Shown: positions 44,615 through 57,145 of the stretch, piece after piece
Layout: the number at the start of each line of letters is the position of its first letter
Numbering within the stretch: position 1 is the first letter of the stretch
NCBI GenBank assembly: GCA_946406115.1
Contig: OX291549.1
Coordinates: 20,483,901 to 20,547,900 of the forward strand
Length of the DNA stretch: 64,000 nucleotides
Source of the DNA: Apoda limacodes
Lineage: Eukaryota; Arthropoda; Insecta; Lepidoptera; Limacodidae
Direction of reading: 5' to 3'
Translations under genes and position numbers: made by a program
Notes under the pieces: generated by a model
What the model saw: only the letters and a program-made list of their open reading frames with translations
Told to the model about the DNA's origin: nothing
The model's database searches: none

Positions 44615-44751
44615 CTGTAAAGGCATAAAAATCTATAATAAATATAAAAGAGTAAATGGACTGACTGACTAACTAAAATATTGAAGCACAGCTCAAAATA
44701 TTGGGTACAGTAAATTTAAATTTTCACAAAGCACAGAGTTCCTGTTATAAC

Positions 44752-45105
44752 CCTTTTTTAAAATAGCTTTTTATTAAATGCTGTAAAAGAAGATAATAAA
44801 ATTTTCCTTTAAACTTATAAATAACCTCATTATACACAATTGATATGATCATAAAATCTTTTCGCGCGATTAACTTGTGTAAATAAACTAGTACCTATTT
44901 AATTGACTAAAAGTAAAAAAGTTTTTTTTTTTTAATTTCAGTTTAATTAAAGACTTATAGGTACTTATGCAAACCTCGCGACAAGCTTTTATGATCATAT
45001 AAATTGTGTATAATGAGGTTATAAGTTAAGAGCTAAAATTTTAAAGGAAAATTTTATTTTCTTCTTTTAAGAGCATTTAAATGAAAGTTTTTTTTAAAAA
45101 AAGGT
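44752..45105. repeat. Long fold-back element close to V1a
   Basis: Arms of about 120-140 bp: AAATGCTGTAAAAGAAG, AATAAAATTTTCCTTTAAA and CCTCATTATACACAATT in the left half recur mirrored in the right. It lies 138 bp upstream of V1a in the primary transcript. Confidence 0.85.
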
Positions 45106-45149
45106 TTTTGCTTTTAATTTATTTTTAACTATTTAGTTATTTTCTAATT

Positions 45150-45500
45150 ATTCTCGCCAAGCAATTTCATTTGATACCCATCTTGAAGAAGTGCATAAAA
45201 AAAAATATTCCGCCATCTTGAATGTTCCATCACATTGGATTTAGAATGACGTCACATTACTTTTCGAGTTATTCTCAACAAGCCCTTTCATTTGATACCC
45301 ATATTGCAGAAGTGCATAAAAATAACTATTCCGCCATCTTGGATGTTCCGCCATATTAGATTTAAACTGACGTCACATTATTTTTCGAGTTACTCTCAAT
45401 AAGCCCTTTCATTTGATACCCATATTGCAGAAGTGCACTAAAAATAACTATTCCGCCATCTTGGATGGTTCGCCATATTGGATTTAGAATGACGTCACAC
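45150..45500. repeat. Three tandem units of about 120 bp with TGACGTCA
   Basis: Each unit holds TTTCATTTGATACCCAT, GAAGTGCA, TTCCGCCATCTT and TGACGTCA (45247-45254, 45368-45375, 45490-45497). A CATACATACATAC tail follows near 45620. It lies in the first intron of locus II. Confidence 0.85.
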
Positions 45501-46779
45501 TTATCTTTAACTTAGCGTGTATTGTCATCCAAGCTGAACGTGTATACAAAATTTCAGCTTAATCGGTTAAAGATATCTGCTTCAAAATTGAGTAGCAAGA
45601 TTCCACCCGAACAAACATACATACATACCCGAACTACATACATACATTGCAAGTTAAATAAAAGCTTTCAAAAACGATATTGCAAAATTCATCCCCTATT
45701 TATTAGGATAAAATGGGGGTTGGAAATTTGTATGAAAACCCATCATTTTTGAAGCTTAATGGATAAAAATTGGTTGATTAGCCTTTAAGGTTAAAAAGTA
45801 AGAATGACGTGTTTCACCGTTTTCGTAAGATTATTCCTTATTTTGCCCTCTATGATGATGATGGAGCATGATATATGAAAGGTAAAACCAGGCTCTCTTT
45901 TTTACATAAGCCTACGCGATATGGGAATCATCTAGTTGAAAATAATAACATATTCTAACTGAGTTCCAAAATAGAATATTTTAAGCGTGCTATACCAAAG
46001 ATGAAAAAATGGAATTAGGGACATCGAAGTCTTACCATAAGTGTTCGTCTTTATTATTTTGGTACGGAACCTTAGGACTAACTATAAATAATAAACTGGA
46101 ATTTAAACACCAAAAGAAAAGAAATTTAATAAAATTTATTTTACCTAATTGAAGGCAAGCGCAAAATTAATTGTTTGTAAAAACCCCTATGAGAATATAT
46201 CAAAAAATTATATTATAATTTAAAAATAATCTGTTAATCTGGCTGTAATTTAAAGTAGGTTCAACAAACTATCTTATTAGTCAAATATCTAAGAATATTG
46301 TTATTATCCATAAGAAGTTTTAGAATTAACATTATTTTACTTCATAACTATTGATTTCCTCAAATATTTACGACAAATGCTACTTGTAAACTTGGACACA
46401 GTCTTTAATGACTTATGATATGAATGACTTATTTACCGTAACTAGAGTTCTTGCTCAGAATAAGTAGATGTAAATTGTAAAATGGTACACATCTCTTTTA
46501 GGGCCGGAGAAGGACTAAAAATACTTTTAGTCTCCAAGAAGAGTTCCTGCAGAACTAAGCAGCGGTGACCTGATATTTGGTATAGGAATTAGCTGTTGCA
46601 ACGGTGCTACGTGGTTAACAATCTACTTTTTATGCTAGTCAATCAATGGGAAGGATTCTTACGGCGATGACCGAATTCATCGCTAGTGTAGCCCCGGGCA
46701 AAAGCTAGTCTGCAATAATTCTTATTAAACGAATCCCATTAATTAATTTGTGCAGGACACGCACTTAGCTGGTTTTTTT

Positions 46780-47090
46780 TTACTATCAAACTAGTTTCAA
46801 TAGTGCAATCATCGATATACTACAAACAACCAAGGAAATCGCACGCCGAACAAATCGGCGTGTACCAATGAGTCTTCTAAATTTCTCAAGTACACTGATT
46901 AATTTATTCACCCCACTGGCTTTTCGGTGAACGGAAACATCGTGAGGAAACCTGCATACGTCAAGAAAAAAGAAATTACGTATATGTGAAGTCCACAATC
47001 CTCACTGGGCCCGCGTGTGGACTATGGCCCAATCACCCTCGCTTATGAGGGTAGGCCGTGCCGTGGGGACGAATGAAGGCTGGCAAGTAG
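46780..47090 (+). repeat. tRNA-derived SINE with GTGGACTATGGCCCAATCAC tail
   Basis: It shares GTGTACCAATGAGTCTT, ACTGGCTTTTCGGTGAA, GTGGACTATGGCCCAATCAC and AGGGTAGGCCGTGCC with copies at 58700-58999 and 60735-60990. Confidence 0.8.
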
Positions 47091-47570
47091 TATTGAGTCA
47101 TTACTCAATGTAAACTCCGCTATGGGCGTGTTTTAGCGGAGTTTAAGAAATGCCATTAATGGATTCCTTATGCGTCATCCTTAGGTAGTAAATCGATGAG
47201 TTCAATACACTCTTCTGGCGAACATAGAAAACCCATAAACAATAAACCAAGTAGTTATGTCAAAATGGTCTTCTATGGTATCTCCCGTGTTGACCTTTCA
47301 CATATGACAGAGTTAGTCATTTCTGTAAAATCCCAGTTTTTGCGTAATTGTTTTTAAAATAAGATATGTTTTAATCGTAACGACTTTTGTAAGTTATATT
47401 AGGGATTGCATTTTTAAAAGGCTTTCCATCTTTGTAAAAATTTCGTCAATAGAAAATACACAAAGTACATAAAAAATACAGTAACATAAAGGTGTGTCAT
47501 AAAAATAATGAAAATGTAGGTGTGTTTTTTTCACCGACATAATGTGTGCTTAAGGGATTAAATAGGGAGA

Positions 47571-47722
47571 TTATTGGAAACAGTTTTGAGTTCGTCAGAC
47601 TCTGGAATTCGAGAGAAAAATGTATGCAAGTAGGTCTAACCTATGAAGACCGTTGAAAGTGCTTGCATACATTTTTCTCTCGAATGCCAGAGTTTGAAAT
47701 ACTCGAGACCGTTTGCAATAAG
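47571..47722. repeat. Fold-back element, arms about 60 bp
   Basis: TTCGAGAGAAAAATGTATGC is mirrored by GCATACATTTTTCTCTCGAA in 152 bp. Confidence 0.9.
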
Positions 47723-48279
47723 ACCAGACTAGGGCATAGTCGCGAGTTTTAGAACGTTATATATGTATATTGTCTCTAGAATATATTTGTTAGTTGTATA
47801 ATCATATCTGCTATTTTTAACAGATATGCTATTGCAGATATATTCTACAATGGAAACCCATAACATTCTAAAAATAGCTTACTGGTACTAGTCTTAATTT
47901 TGGGATTATTAACATTTTTGAAATATGCAATGTTCGAAAAAAATATCTGTTTTGTTGTACAAAAAGAGAATTCAAAATACTTTGATAAGCCCCGTCAGTA
48001 ATATCAGTTATGTCAATAATCCAGCTATAGAGATGAGCCAAGATTTGTATTGCTGCATCATACAGATCCATTCCTTTTTAACTTTGCTGGATTATGACAC
48101 TGAACGCACTACACAGAAAGATGATTAAACTTTGATGTCTAGAATATTCTGAATAAGTTGTTGTTTTGTTTTATTAAATACCTTGGGTTTATTTTTGTCT
48201 TCGACTGCGAACAGACAATGACCGTTTGTGTATCTTGTGTACTAACTATGTGGTTTTGTTGGTTGAACAATTTTATATT

Positions 48280-48515
48280 GATACTAGCTTTTGCCTACGG
48301 TCCCACTCGCCCTAAATTTGGTTATCGGTGTATAATTTGAACGGCAACTTCTCAATTATAGAAAAAACCCGACTCACACTTGACGTTTTCAAGTAGCCTT
48401 TCCCGACTCAAACTTTTTCCGTGCTAAATTTCATCTTAATCGGTACAGCGGTTTAAGAGTGAAGAGATAACAGACAGACAGAGTTACTTTAGCATTAATA
48501 ATATTAATATGGATT
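48280..48515. repeat. Dispersed repeat with AATATTAATATGGAT end
   Basis: A copy of the 2330-2540 family: CCGACTCACACTTGACG, TTCATCTTAATCGGTACAGC and a CAGACAGACAG run. Confidence 0.7.
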
Positions 48516-49554
48516 ATATTTCAATGAAGGGTAGTGTAGTGTAGGGTTCTGTAATCGTTTCGAAGTAAACTTTATGCTGATTTTAAAATAAACCAAGTTC
48601 TTTCTATTAAATTCATACAATTCTATGTTTGAAAGTTTACTGTCAAAATATATAAAAATGCATTCTTTTTTTACTCTTCGTGCTCGCGAAGTCCAATTAT
48701 AGGTATATTATGCAAACCTTACCATTAGGTCATGAGATTTCTAGGGATCTAATATTGTACTGAATTTTATTGATTACGTAAGTACGCCAGTCAATATCGA
48801 CACAAAAAAGGCAAACGTCGCAAACGCCCACTTAACCACGATTTTTTTATATGTAGTTCTCCTGAGAGTAGTTTATACCCATGTTTGCAACCCTGAAAAC
48901 CCTGTGCTACTTACTCCCATGTCGCTTGAAAAACTGCGAAATACCGGCACTTGTTTCAGTTTTTTTTTTTCAATAGCTTAAAGAAATTTTTTCAGGTATC
49001 TTTTTTCCATACTTTTGTAAGGCAAGCTAAATTTCCTATAATTTTAGCCTAATTTGTGTATTCTAGGTCCATTCATTGCAGGGATACAGCTTGTCAAACA
49101 ATGGCATTTTTTTACAAAAAGGGAAAAATTATCGGTATGGTAATTTGCCACAACACGTACAAGCTGAAATAATGGTCACATGGAAAAGTTGTGAGCAAGG
49201 AATTTGTAGGAAATTAAATGAGCTTTAATTTAATTCCAAAGTGGTGGTTTCCTATAAAATATTTAAATATCGGATAAATGATGAAAATATTTTACTGAGT
49301 AATGTTGCGAGTATTTCTTTTAAAAAACGCGCAAGTACGTGAATTTGACATTTTAACAACAAATAAACATACACTAAACATAAACAACGTAAACATAAAT
49401 GTTAACTATGAAATACCTACTGTTTACACGGACAACCACAAACCCAGTTTAGACTTCCGGATTTCACCTAGTCTGGATCAATGGGGCGAAGGGGGAGGAG
49501 GAACAACGTTTTTTTTGGGGCTGAAAGTCTAAAAGGTTTTTGCTAGCCAGAGCG

Positions 49555-49960
49555 TGTTAATAGAATTTTATTGTTAATATGTATGTTTACGTTTATTTGT
49601 TTAGTGTATGTTTATTTGAAGCCAATTACATCTAAAATATCAAATTTACAGTCTTGCACGTTTTTAAAAGAAAAACATTCCAACATTATTAAGTAATTTT
49701 CCATCATCTACCCGATTATCCGATATTTTAATATTTTCGAGGCAACTATAAGGCCTACAGCACCACTTTGGAATAATTGTAAAGGTAATTCAATTTCTTA
49801 CAAATTCCTTGCTCATAACTTTTCCATATGACCATTAGTTCAGCTGGCACGTGGTAAATGTCCATATCGATAATTTTTCACTTTTTGTACATTAATGTTC
49901 ATGTTTGACAAGCTGTATCTCCGCAATGGATGGACCTAGTGTACTAGAATTGGTCTAACA
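49555..49960. repeat. Dispersed repeat shared with 13440-13800
   Basis: The same word order as the copy at 13440. The stretch 48516-49554 before it holds nothing recognised. Confidence 0.6.
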
Positions 49961-50099
49961 TTGTAGAAAATTTAGTTGGTTTAGCAAAATTATGCATCAA
50001 ATATACCAGAAAAATGCTTCCTTAAGGTTTTTGTAAAAAAACTTAAACAATTTCCACAATTTAGCAGTTTTTTAAAAATCTCGGCTACATTATAGACCG

Positions 50100-50600
50100 C
50101 TCACTCCGCATGCGCGAGACATGTGTCCACTCATGCGACCGGAGCTAGGGCGGCTCTTAGGCCGCTATTTTCATCTGAGCTGCCACTCAAACAAAACTAC
50201 GCCTTTAAAAATTGTATGACCGATCAAGGCTTACATACGCTGCTCCCGCTTGGTACGGTCTGCAGTCCTCCACCAACAAGAATAATCTCCAAATTCTTCA
50301 AAATAAGTCGCTACGCCTAATAACGGGAGCCATCCGCTACGTAGATTGTAGAGTTACACAATAGCTAGAGACACCAAAACCGAAGCACTCGATGAGTTCA
50401 TTTCAAGGTTGTCTAGACAACTCTTTGACAATGTGGACAACAGCCACCTTATCCATCTCAGGGGCATCGCCCCACTGCACGCCCGTCCTCCAGAAGGACG
50501 ACCACTTCCCCGGAGCTTATCCCAAATTGGTTATTTTCACCTCAACTCATTCTCCCTCACCAAGCAACGTCCACATGTATCATTCCAAATATTCAGAATT
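50100..50600 (+). mobile_element. Jockey-like LINE fragment
   Basis: Plus-strand islands LQILQNKSLRLITGAIRYV, TKTEALDEFISRLSRQLFD and ARPPEGRPLPRSL are typical of the C-terminal end of jockey RT ORFs. Frame changes break it. Confidence 0.75.
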
Positions 50601-51359
50601 TTCGCAAATCACATCATCTTTTTAATTTTTATATTAATCATCAATTAGCAACCTCCACATAGGAACCTCATAAGGAGGTGTCCTTTAACCCTCGAGGGAG
50701 CTTATGCCCGGGTCATCGGGGAAAAGCAGTTCCACCCGAAGAGAAGAACCTACGATTGGCAGTTTTTTAAGCATCATGGGAGTAGCACAAGGTTTTCAGG
50801 GTTGCGTAATTGAGTATAAACTACTCTTATGAGACCTAACAACATATAAAAAATCTTTGTAACATGCGAGTTTGCGATGTTTAATGTTGTTAATTATTGA
50901 GTTATAGGTATTTAATGTGATTTTTATTTCGAAACTCAACATAACAAAAACAATATATATGAAAACTCACCACTGACAACAACTTATACGAAAGTTGAAC
51001 TGGCCACTACGAGTAGAAAACAAAAAAAGAAAAAAAAAAGGACTCGAATTGGTAAAGCAAAGTTCCGTGCTGTATAATGAACATTACAAACTACTTTTTT
51101 TTTCAAATGTCCAGTAAGATAGTGATTTGACTCCAAGGCTCATCTGAACACTCGAACTTAAGAAACTTTGTTTAAAACCAACCCACTTTCAGAAAATCCT
51201 ACAGTGATTTCCACTAATGGAAAACTAGAAAAGGCGTCAGGTCTTTATCGTACAAAGTACATTTTTTCTGTAAAGAAGGTATAAAAAGCAGGGCATTCTC
51301 CTCTGGGTGTTTTCGTCTTGGACAATTTCGCTTTGCTCGGGCCATACAAAAACTAAACT

Positions 51360-51600
51360 AATTTTTTTTTAATTATTTAGCTAATGTTACTCGCTGCTAA
51401 TTTAGCTTTCTATGTAAAATATTTTTTTAAAACAGTCAATTAGTTTTTGAACTTATCCATTACGAACAAAAACTCAAATATGTTTTTTTTTAATAATGCA
51501 GCTAATGTTACTCGCTGATAATTTAGCTTTTTAGGTAAAAGTCTTTTTGAACTCAGTTGAGTGGTTTTTAAGTTCATCCATTACACAAAAAAACTTGTCT
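51360..51600. repeat. Tandem duplication of about 120 bp
   Basis: Both units share GCTAATGTTACTCGCTG, TAATTTAGCTTT and TTCATCCATTAC-like words. Confidence 0.75.
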
Positions 51601-53079
51601 CTTTATTATGTTAGTGTAGATATGTATACTTTGTATTTAAACCAAAAAGCCTAACCCATATTTTTAAGGGACTACACACACATAGGGTGTGAGGATATTA
51701 TGTGCCTAAACTGAAACGGGTGGGAGAGTATCAAGAATATAGATTACGGTACTGTATATTTTTTTGTCCTTAAGGTATAATTTTTTTTCAAATTTATCCC
51801 GATGAGTCGCGTAGGCGTCGCCTTAAATCACTCCGTTATGCCCCGTAGTAGTAGTCTGCAGTAATTGTTTGATATTAATCAATAGACAATGTCAAACTGA
51901 CTGCCCCGCGCAACTCCCGCTACCCTCACGTATCACGCTGTCACCACCAATTGTAAAAGTTTTCAAGTCTATTACATACCATTTCCATTACTGCGTGCAA
52001 TCATTTTATGTACTATTCAACACTTACACGCGTGGCATGGGTAATGAACATCAAAACAAATCCCATTAAGGTAGAAAATTGCCATGAAGATTTAAACTGT
52101 ACAAAAAACAACAATGCGACGTGACGTTGTCAATGTGTCAATGGTATACATATATAAATAATGTGCAAAATAAATAAACAGGAAAATAGTGTTTGAACCA
52201 GTGTTCTGAAATAGACTAACTACGGACACGTATCTCCAACTGTTCCAAACCAGACTTTACTATCAGCATCATGGAGCACAAGATCATTCTGCCCGCCAAG
52301 TGTCCGGGAATACCTAAACGCTAACTGTAGTGTAAAGTGAATCAGCTGGGCCGTGTAGAAATGGGTTTGTGCAACAAATATTTATAGTAAGTAAATAATA
52401 ATGTAATATCTTGCTTAGATAAGGTGATGAACTTTGAAACACGCCAAACAAAGTCTCGTTAGGTCAAACTAAGTTACAGTGTAACAAAATTTTCTGCTCT
52501 GTTGTGTTTAAAAAAGAAAACAACACTCGCCATGATAAAATGCTGTAAACTAAGCGACACTAGCGATTAAACACCGGGTTAAGCAAGGAACAGACGGTCG
52601 AAAATATGGCTTTCTGAAGTGTTCATGGAGAGGTCCCCTTGTCCATTTCTGCCGTCTGAACATCTGTTTTTCGGTTTGACTTTCAACGACCTCTGCAGAC
52701 GGGCGTGCCGTCCCGATCCCTGTCGGCGGCCCGTTGGCAGCCGTGTAGCCGCCTGTTTTCAACCAACGCAAGACAGTAGCACTGCAATAGTCAGTAAGTG
52801 TGCACGCGCGCTCAAAGAGAATATAATACACTACGATTTCGCGCGCTGATAAAATGGCAGAGCAAAAAAAACCGGTTTAACCTGTATGTATGTATGCATG
52901 TATGAATGCATGTATGTATGTTTGTCCGCGATTTTGTTCGGCGTGCTTTCAGTCCGCGAGGCAAAATTACACTGAAGTTGACCTTGAAACAAGGTCAATC
53001 AGTGGAAACGCTTGTTGACGACCGTCTAGCAGGCATTTTAGGCAAGTTTATGTCACTAATCAGCTAACTCCCTCACAGC
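51601..53079. other. Intronic stretch without recognised gene
   Basis: Part of the 9.7-kb S1-V1 intron. 52884-52921 is an impure ATGTATGTATGC microsatellite. A GC-richer block at 52600-52850 has overlapping open frames on both strands and no recognised motif. Confidence 0.5.
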
Positions 53080-53300
53080 CTAGTTGGTAGTGTGAGTTCG
53101 ATTCCCGCACTGGACAAACATTTATGTGTAAAACTTTTGTGTTTGTCTTGAGTCTGGGTGTACTTATGTATGATGTGTATGTATTTACAAAAAAAAAGTA
53201 ATATATATGTATTTATATCCGTTGTCTGGTACACATAACACAAACTTTGCTTACTTTGGGGCTAGACGGCGCCGTGTTTACACACGGGTGTCCAAAAATA
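53080..53300 (+). repeat. tRNA-derived SINE copy
   Basis: CTCACAGCCTAGTTGGTAGT and GAGTTCGATTCCCGCACTGG frame a shortened tRNA-like head. The body is shared with 40198-40395. Confidence 0.75.
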
Positions 53301-54363
53301 TTTATTATATTTATTATTTATTTATTATTTAACTAAAAAGTCGGTATCAAACGGTGTTTACATTCGTAAGCGCATTATGTCACAGCACAGTACAAACACA
53401 ATAGTTGCATTTTGCCACAGTAAAAAATTACCAAGTAGGTGTTTAATTAATTATTTTTTTTTGCAAAAGGTTAGTTGGTCAAGGCAATAAAATTTTATTA
53501 TTTTCTTAGTTGATATTCTTGATACTACCTCCCATTTTAGTTTGGGCACATAATATCCTTACAACTTATAATTTTTTTACTATGAAGAATAAAAAAGAGA
53601 AAGAACTAAATGGAAATGAATCAGTGACAAATTGAATAACACCTTAATAAAATTGAAAACAATAAATACGGTGTGCATTGTTTCAACATTTTTATATAAT
53701 CCATCAAATACCTACTTTAAAATAATTCATTTGTATATATATCCCACTTTACAAAAACTTAATTCTTCTAAAGTAGTAACCCATTTAAAAAAAATCGACG
53801 ATATTAAAACTGAAACTTATACATTATTTGAAAAAAACCTATTTTTACGTTTTATGTCAATTTAAATACTACCAGGGTCAAAATAATTTTTTAGGCCTAT
53901 AAAAATGTCCCTTGTACATTTTAATGCATAATTTTTTACTTATTCGGATAATCTTTAAAAAACATATTATTTTCTAATGCAGAATGACATATGCATACCC
54001 GTAAGATCACTTTTATCGAAATATTTGGGCACAAAATAAAAAAAAAAAACTATTGTTTAGTAACGCAGTGGACATTATTTTTAGGGTTCATGGGGACTGG
54101 TAACGCAGTGGTAATTTGAGCACCAAATGAGACTTTTTTGTGATAAAAAACCAAGAAGGGTAGGGACATTCATAATAAACTAACATAAAACTACTATGAA
54201 AATGAGAGTGTTTATAAATTTTCATCTCTATTTTCAACCTAACCCTAACCTGAGAAACAAATATGAGATTATAATTATATTTTTAATAATTTAAATATAA
54301 TTTTTAATTTAGTATTCATTGCATATTATAATTTTATTTGAGTAATATATGCAGTTTACTTAC

Positions 54364-54421
54364 ATGTAGGCTGATATAAAATTATGACCACGACACAATG
54401 CACTATTCTCATAAAACTCAT
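54364..54421 (-). CDS. Signal exon S1 of locus II
   Basis: ATG at 54421-54419, 19 codons plus T, donor GTAAGT. The peptide is MSFMRIVHCVVVIILYQPT: basic residue, hydrophobic core, polar end. Length, MSF start, phase and donor equal those of S3. No other lectin exon lies between it and V1a, so it is the first coding exon of the ten-cassette locus. Confidence 0.85.
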
Positions 54422-54456
54422 TTTATTATTTGAAGATCATTTGTTTTGTAACATAA

Positions 54457-54466
54457 GGAACTCCCC
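54457..54466 (-). promoter_or_regulatory. Candidate Rel/kappa-B site upstream of S1
   Basis: GGGGAGTTCC on the minus strand fits the kappa-B consensus GGGRNNYYCC exactly, 36 bp upstream of the S1 ATG. Lepidopteran immulectins are known to be immune-induced, so a Rel site would be sensible. The start site is not known, so it could lie in the 5' UTR. Confidence 0.4.
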
Positions 54467-56840
54467 GCATGTAATGTTACGCTTACTAACTTACTAACAA
54501 TCAATAAAGCATAGTTTTTAATTTACTAAAAAGCGGCGGATTAATAAAAAACATTTATGATGATCCCGAACTAATAACATGTCTTGCTTTGTTTAAAAGT
54601 AGGCACGTTCCTTCTGAGCGGCGGAGTTGTAATTTAAAAGCAAAACCATAAAATACCCGTTCCGTCTAAGCGAATTATTACTTAAACGAAACGCGTTTCG
54701 CATCATTTCCACCTCCCAGCATGGGTTTTTGGTAGCAACTAGATTTTGCTTACCAAAAGCGAATGAACCGCAAACCGCTAATAATTCTGCTATATGAAGT
54801 AGTTAGATGGAACGCCATAAGTGTCTGACAAAGAAGTTGTGAACAGGAAAAACGAGCTTATATATAAATATAGATATAAAACGAGTTTTGCGCGAACATT
54901 GCAATGTTAAGGCAAACAAACAAAAAGCAATTTTAGTAGGTACACCTTAAATATCAGTAACTATTAACATTTCGCTACTTAAAACGCGTTAATGACATGC
55001 AAGAACATAATATTGAAATATTTAAACAGGTCGTCATGTTTGATTGACTGACATATAGTACAGTCAAATTAGATACATTTTTAGACTAAAAAAAACATTA
55101 ATCGGTATAGTTTTGAATTTTGGTGTACATGGTTCCTTAAGACCTCTCGTTGAACATACTAAAAGTCTCCATAATAACTGTTGCGCTCGCGCCGCCATCT
55201 TGGAAAAAAGGTACCTATTTTTAGTTTTCTACTTATATCTCGGCAATTATTGCTTATACGAAAAAAAAATATGTGTGAAAACTATAGCTTATTAAATATC
55301 CTACAAGAAAGCTCATATATATTTTTATTGTATCTCTAGTATTTTAACTGTAATCCGGCGTTAAAGAGGAAAATATTTTTTTTTTGCTGCCCATATACCG
55401 AATAGTCATGACCAGCCATCAGGTGATCATCATCTGGTAGGTATGCCCCCCTTCCTATAAAGACTTAGGTAACTTACTCCGATTTACGTGACTCTGCATG
55501 TAAATAGTTAGCAAGCACCGCTTATAGTACTGCAATACTAACATTGACAAAGTTCTCTGATTGACAAAGACTGATTGACATACTCAAATTTCACATTATA
55601 GCTCTAAAGACAGCTACTCTCCTCTAAGACGTTAATGATAGCAATGACAGGCTAGAAATACTTGAGATAGCGCTTTTACAGAACGAAAGCCTAAGTTTTG
55701 GTAGAAATGCTAGACCGATTTGGTTCTGACCTTTTGTTCGTTATTATGTCCCTCTGATTCCCATGGTAACTCGGACAAAATCAAGAAAGCCCTTAACTTA
55801 AGCTAAAATTTTATTAGCTTATAGTATTTAGACCGCATCTTCGCTCTCATAAAACTCTCGACAAATTGAATCGGCCATCGAATCTCTTACCAGTTACTAA
55901 GCTAAGCTACTATAAGCGAGTGCTCTAAACAAGCGATCACCAGTTCACGAGGACTTAAGTTACTAATAAGAGAACCTAACGCCGCACGACGACCACGTTA
56001 CAATTACCCCTCTGCCGAGGACAGACCCTATTGTAACTCCTTCTACAAAAGTGTCGAGGAGGGATTCCCTGATGGAAGGGATGTAGCCCGGACTCCAGGC
56101 TAACAGGAGCTATAAAGCTATTGGAGTCGATACCCTGAGCACCATACCTTTCTTTAAACGTCTAAATTAATCCTCGTTTAACGAAGACTAAAAGGACTGC
56201 TTACGAAAAACTTAGAATCGTAATGCTTGCTTGGCACTGAACCAACAGATGCCAATCGAACATGATTGTGACGAGGTTAAGAGTGAGGTCAAAAGGAGGT
56301 GCACTCACCCGCCGCGCGCCGCTTGCCTCTCTACCTCCTGTCATTGTTCTGCAGGCTATCAAAATTCAGATTACCCTGATTGTTATATTAATAAGTATTT
56401 TTAATGAGGCGATGTCAAACAATATCTTTTCCCGGCGTAGTTAGGGTTAAAACGTCCTGAGCCCTCGTCATATACTTAGATCATTTAGTTTACTAAACGC
56501 TTTGAATAAACTTTATTAACGTTTACTACTACCACGGTTACGTAATGTCATAGACAGTATAGACATCTTCACCAAGGTTACATCGGTATTTGGGCAACAG
56601 GAGCACTGCATTATGGGATTCACGGAGCACATCTATACCTACAGGAGTGCCATTTATCGAAGTGGCGAAAGCGTTCAATAAATACTGCCACAACGCAACG
56701 ATTTTTAACCTGTTAGATTTATAAGCTATTCCACTATACACTGAGATCGCTCTTAAGGGAATTTTATTTTAAGCACTTGCCAATAGTAGCTTGCAAGTGT
56801 CTGGTAGGTGACAGATTCGATGACGACATTAATATCAGAG
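54467..56840. other. Spacer between loci I and II, first part
   Basis: AT-rich DNA upstream of S1, with no gene recognised. 55600-56300 is less AT-rich but holds only short frames without motifs. Any further upstream regulatory DNA for S1 would lie here. Confidence 0.5.
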
Positions 56841-56844
56841 ATCT

Positions 56845-57145
56845 AATGAGAGCAGGGATAAGATCTAGTTGTGGTAAGCTGATTCTTTTAAGAGAAATGG
56901 TCGCGTACAGTGCAGTTTTAGAGAAACTTCCTCCCGCGAACACTAGGGTTATGGAATGAGCTTCCTGCCAAGGTTTTCTCCAAGGACTACAATATGGGGT
57001 TCTTCAAGAAAGTTTTTATTTTTCTGGTGGGTCGGCAACACGCGAGTGGTACCCCTGGTGTTGCAAGCGTCCATAGGCTACGGTGACCGCTTACCATCAG
57101 GCGGACCGTAAGCTTGTTTGTCCCCTTAGTGGTATAAAAAAAGCC
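56845..57145 (+). repeat. LINE L1f 3' fragment
   Basis: GGTCGCGTACAGTGCAGTTT, GGAATGAGCTTCCTGCCAAG, CGTCCATAGGCTACGGTGAC and the TTAGTGGTATAAAAAAA end, all in the order of the family consensus. Confidence 0.85.

Larger units (their letters stand above)
19803..54421 (-). other. Lectin locus II: ten CRD1 cassettes and one CRD2
   Basis: In transcription order: S1 (54421-54364), V1-V5 (44614-35536), probable S2 (28852-28801), V6-V10 (28663-21985), c (21041-20790), d (19969-19803). Each cassette is an a exon plus a b exon, all phase 1 to phase 1. S1 with any one cassette, c and d gives a protein of about 300-315 residues, the normal two-domain immulectin size. Including all cassettes would give 11 CRDs in frame. 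The order a-b-a-b rather than separate a and b arrays means each cassette is a whole domain. No c or d exon was seen after V5. Confidence 0.8.
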
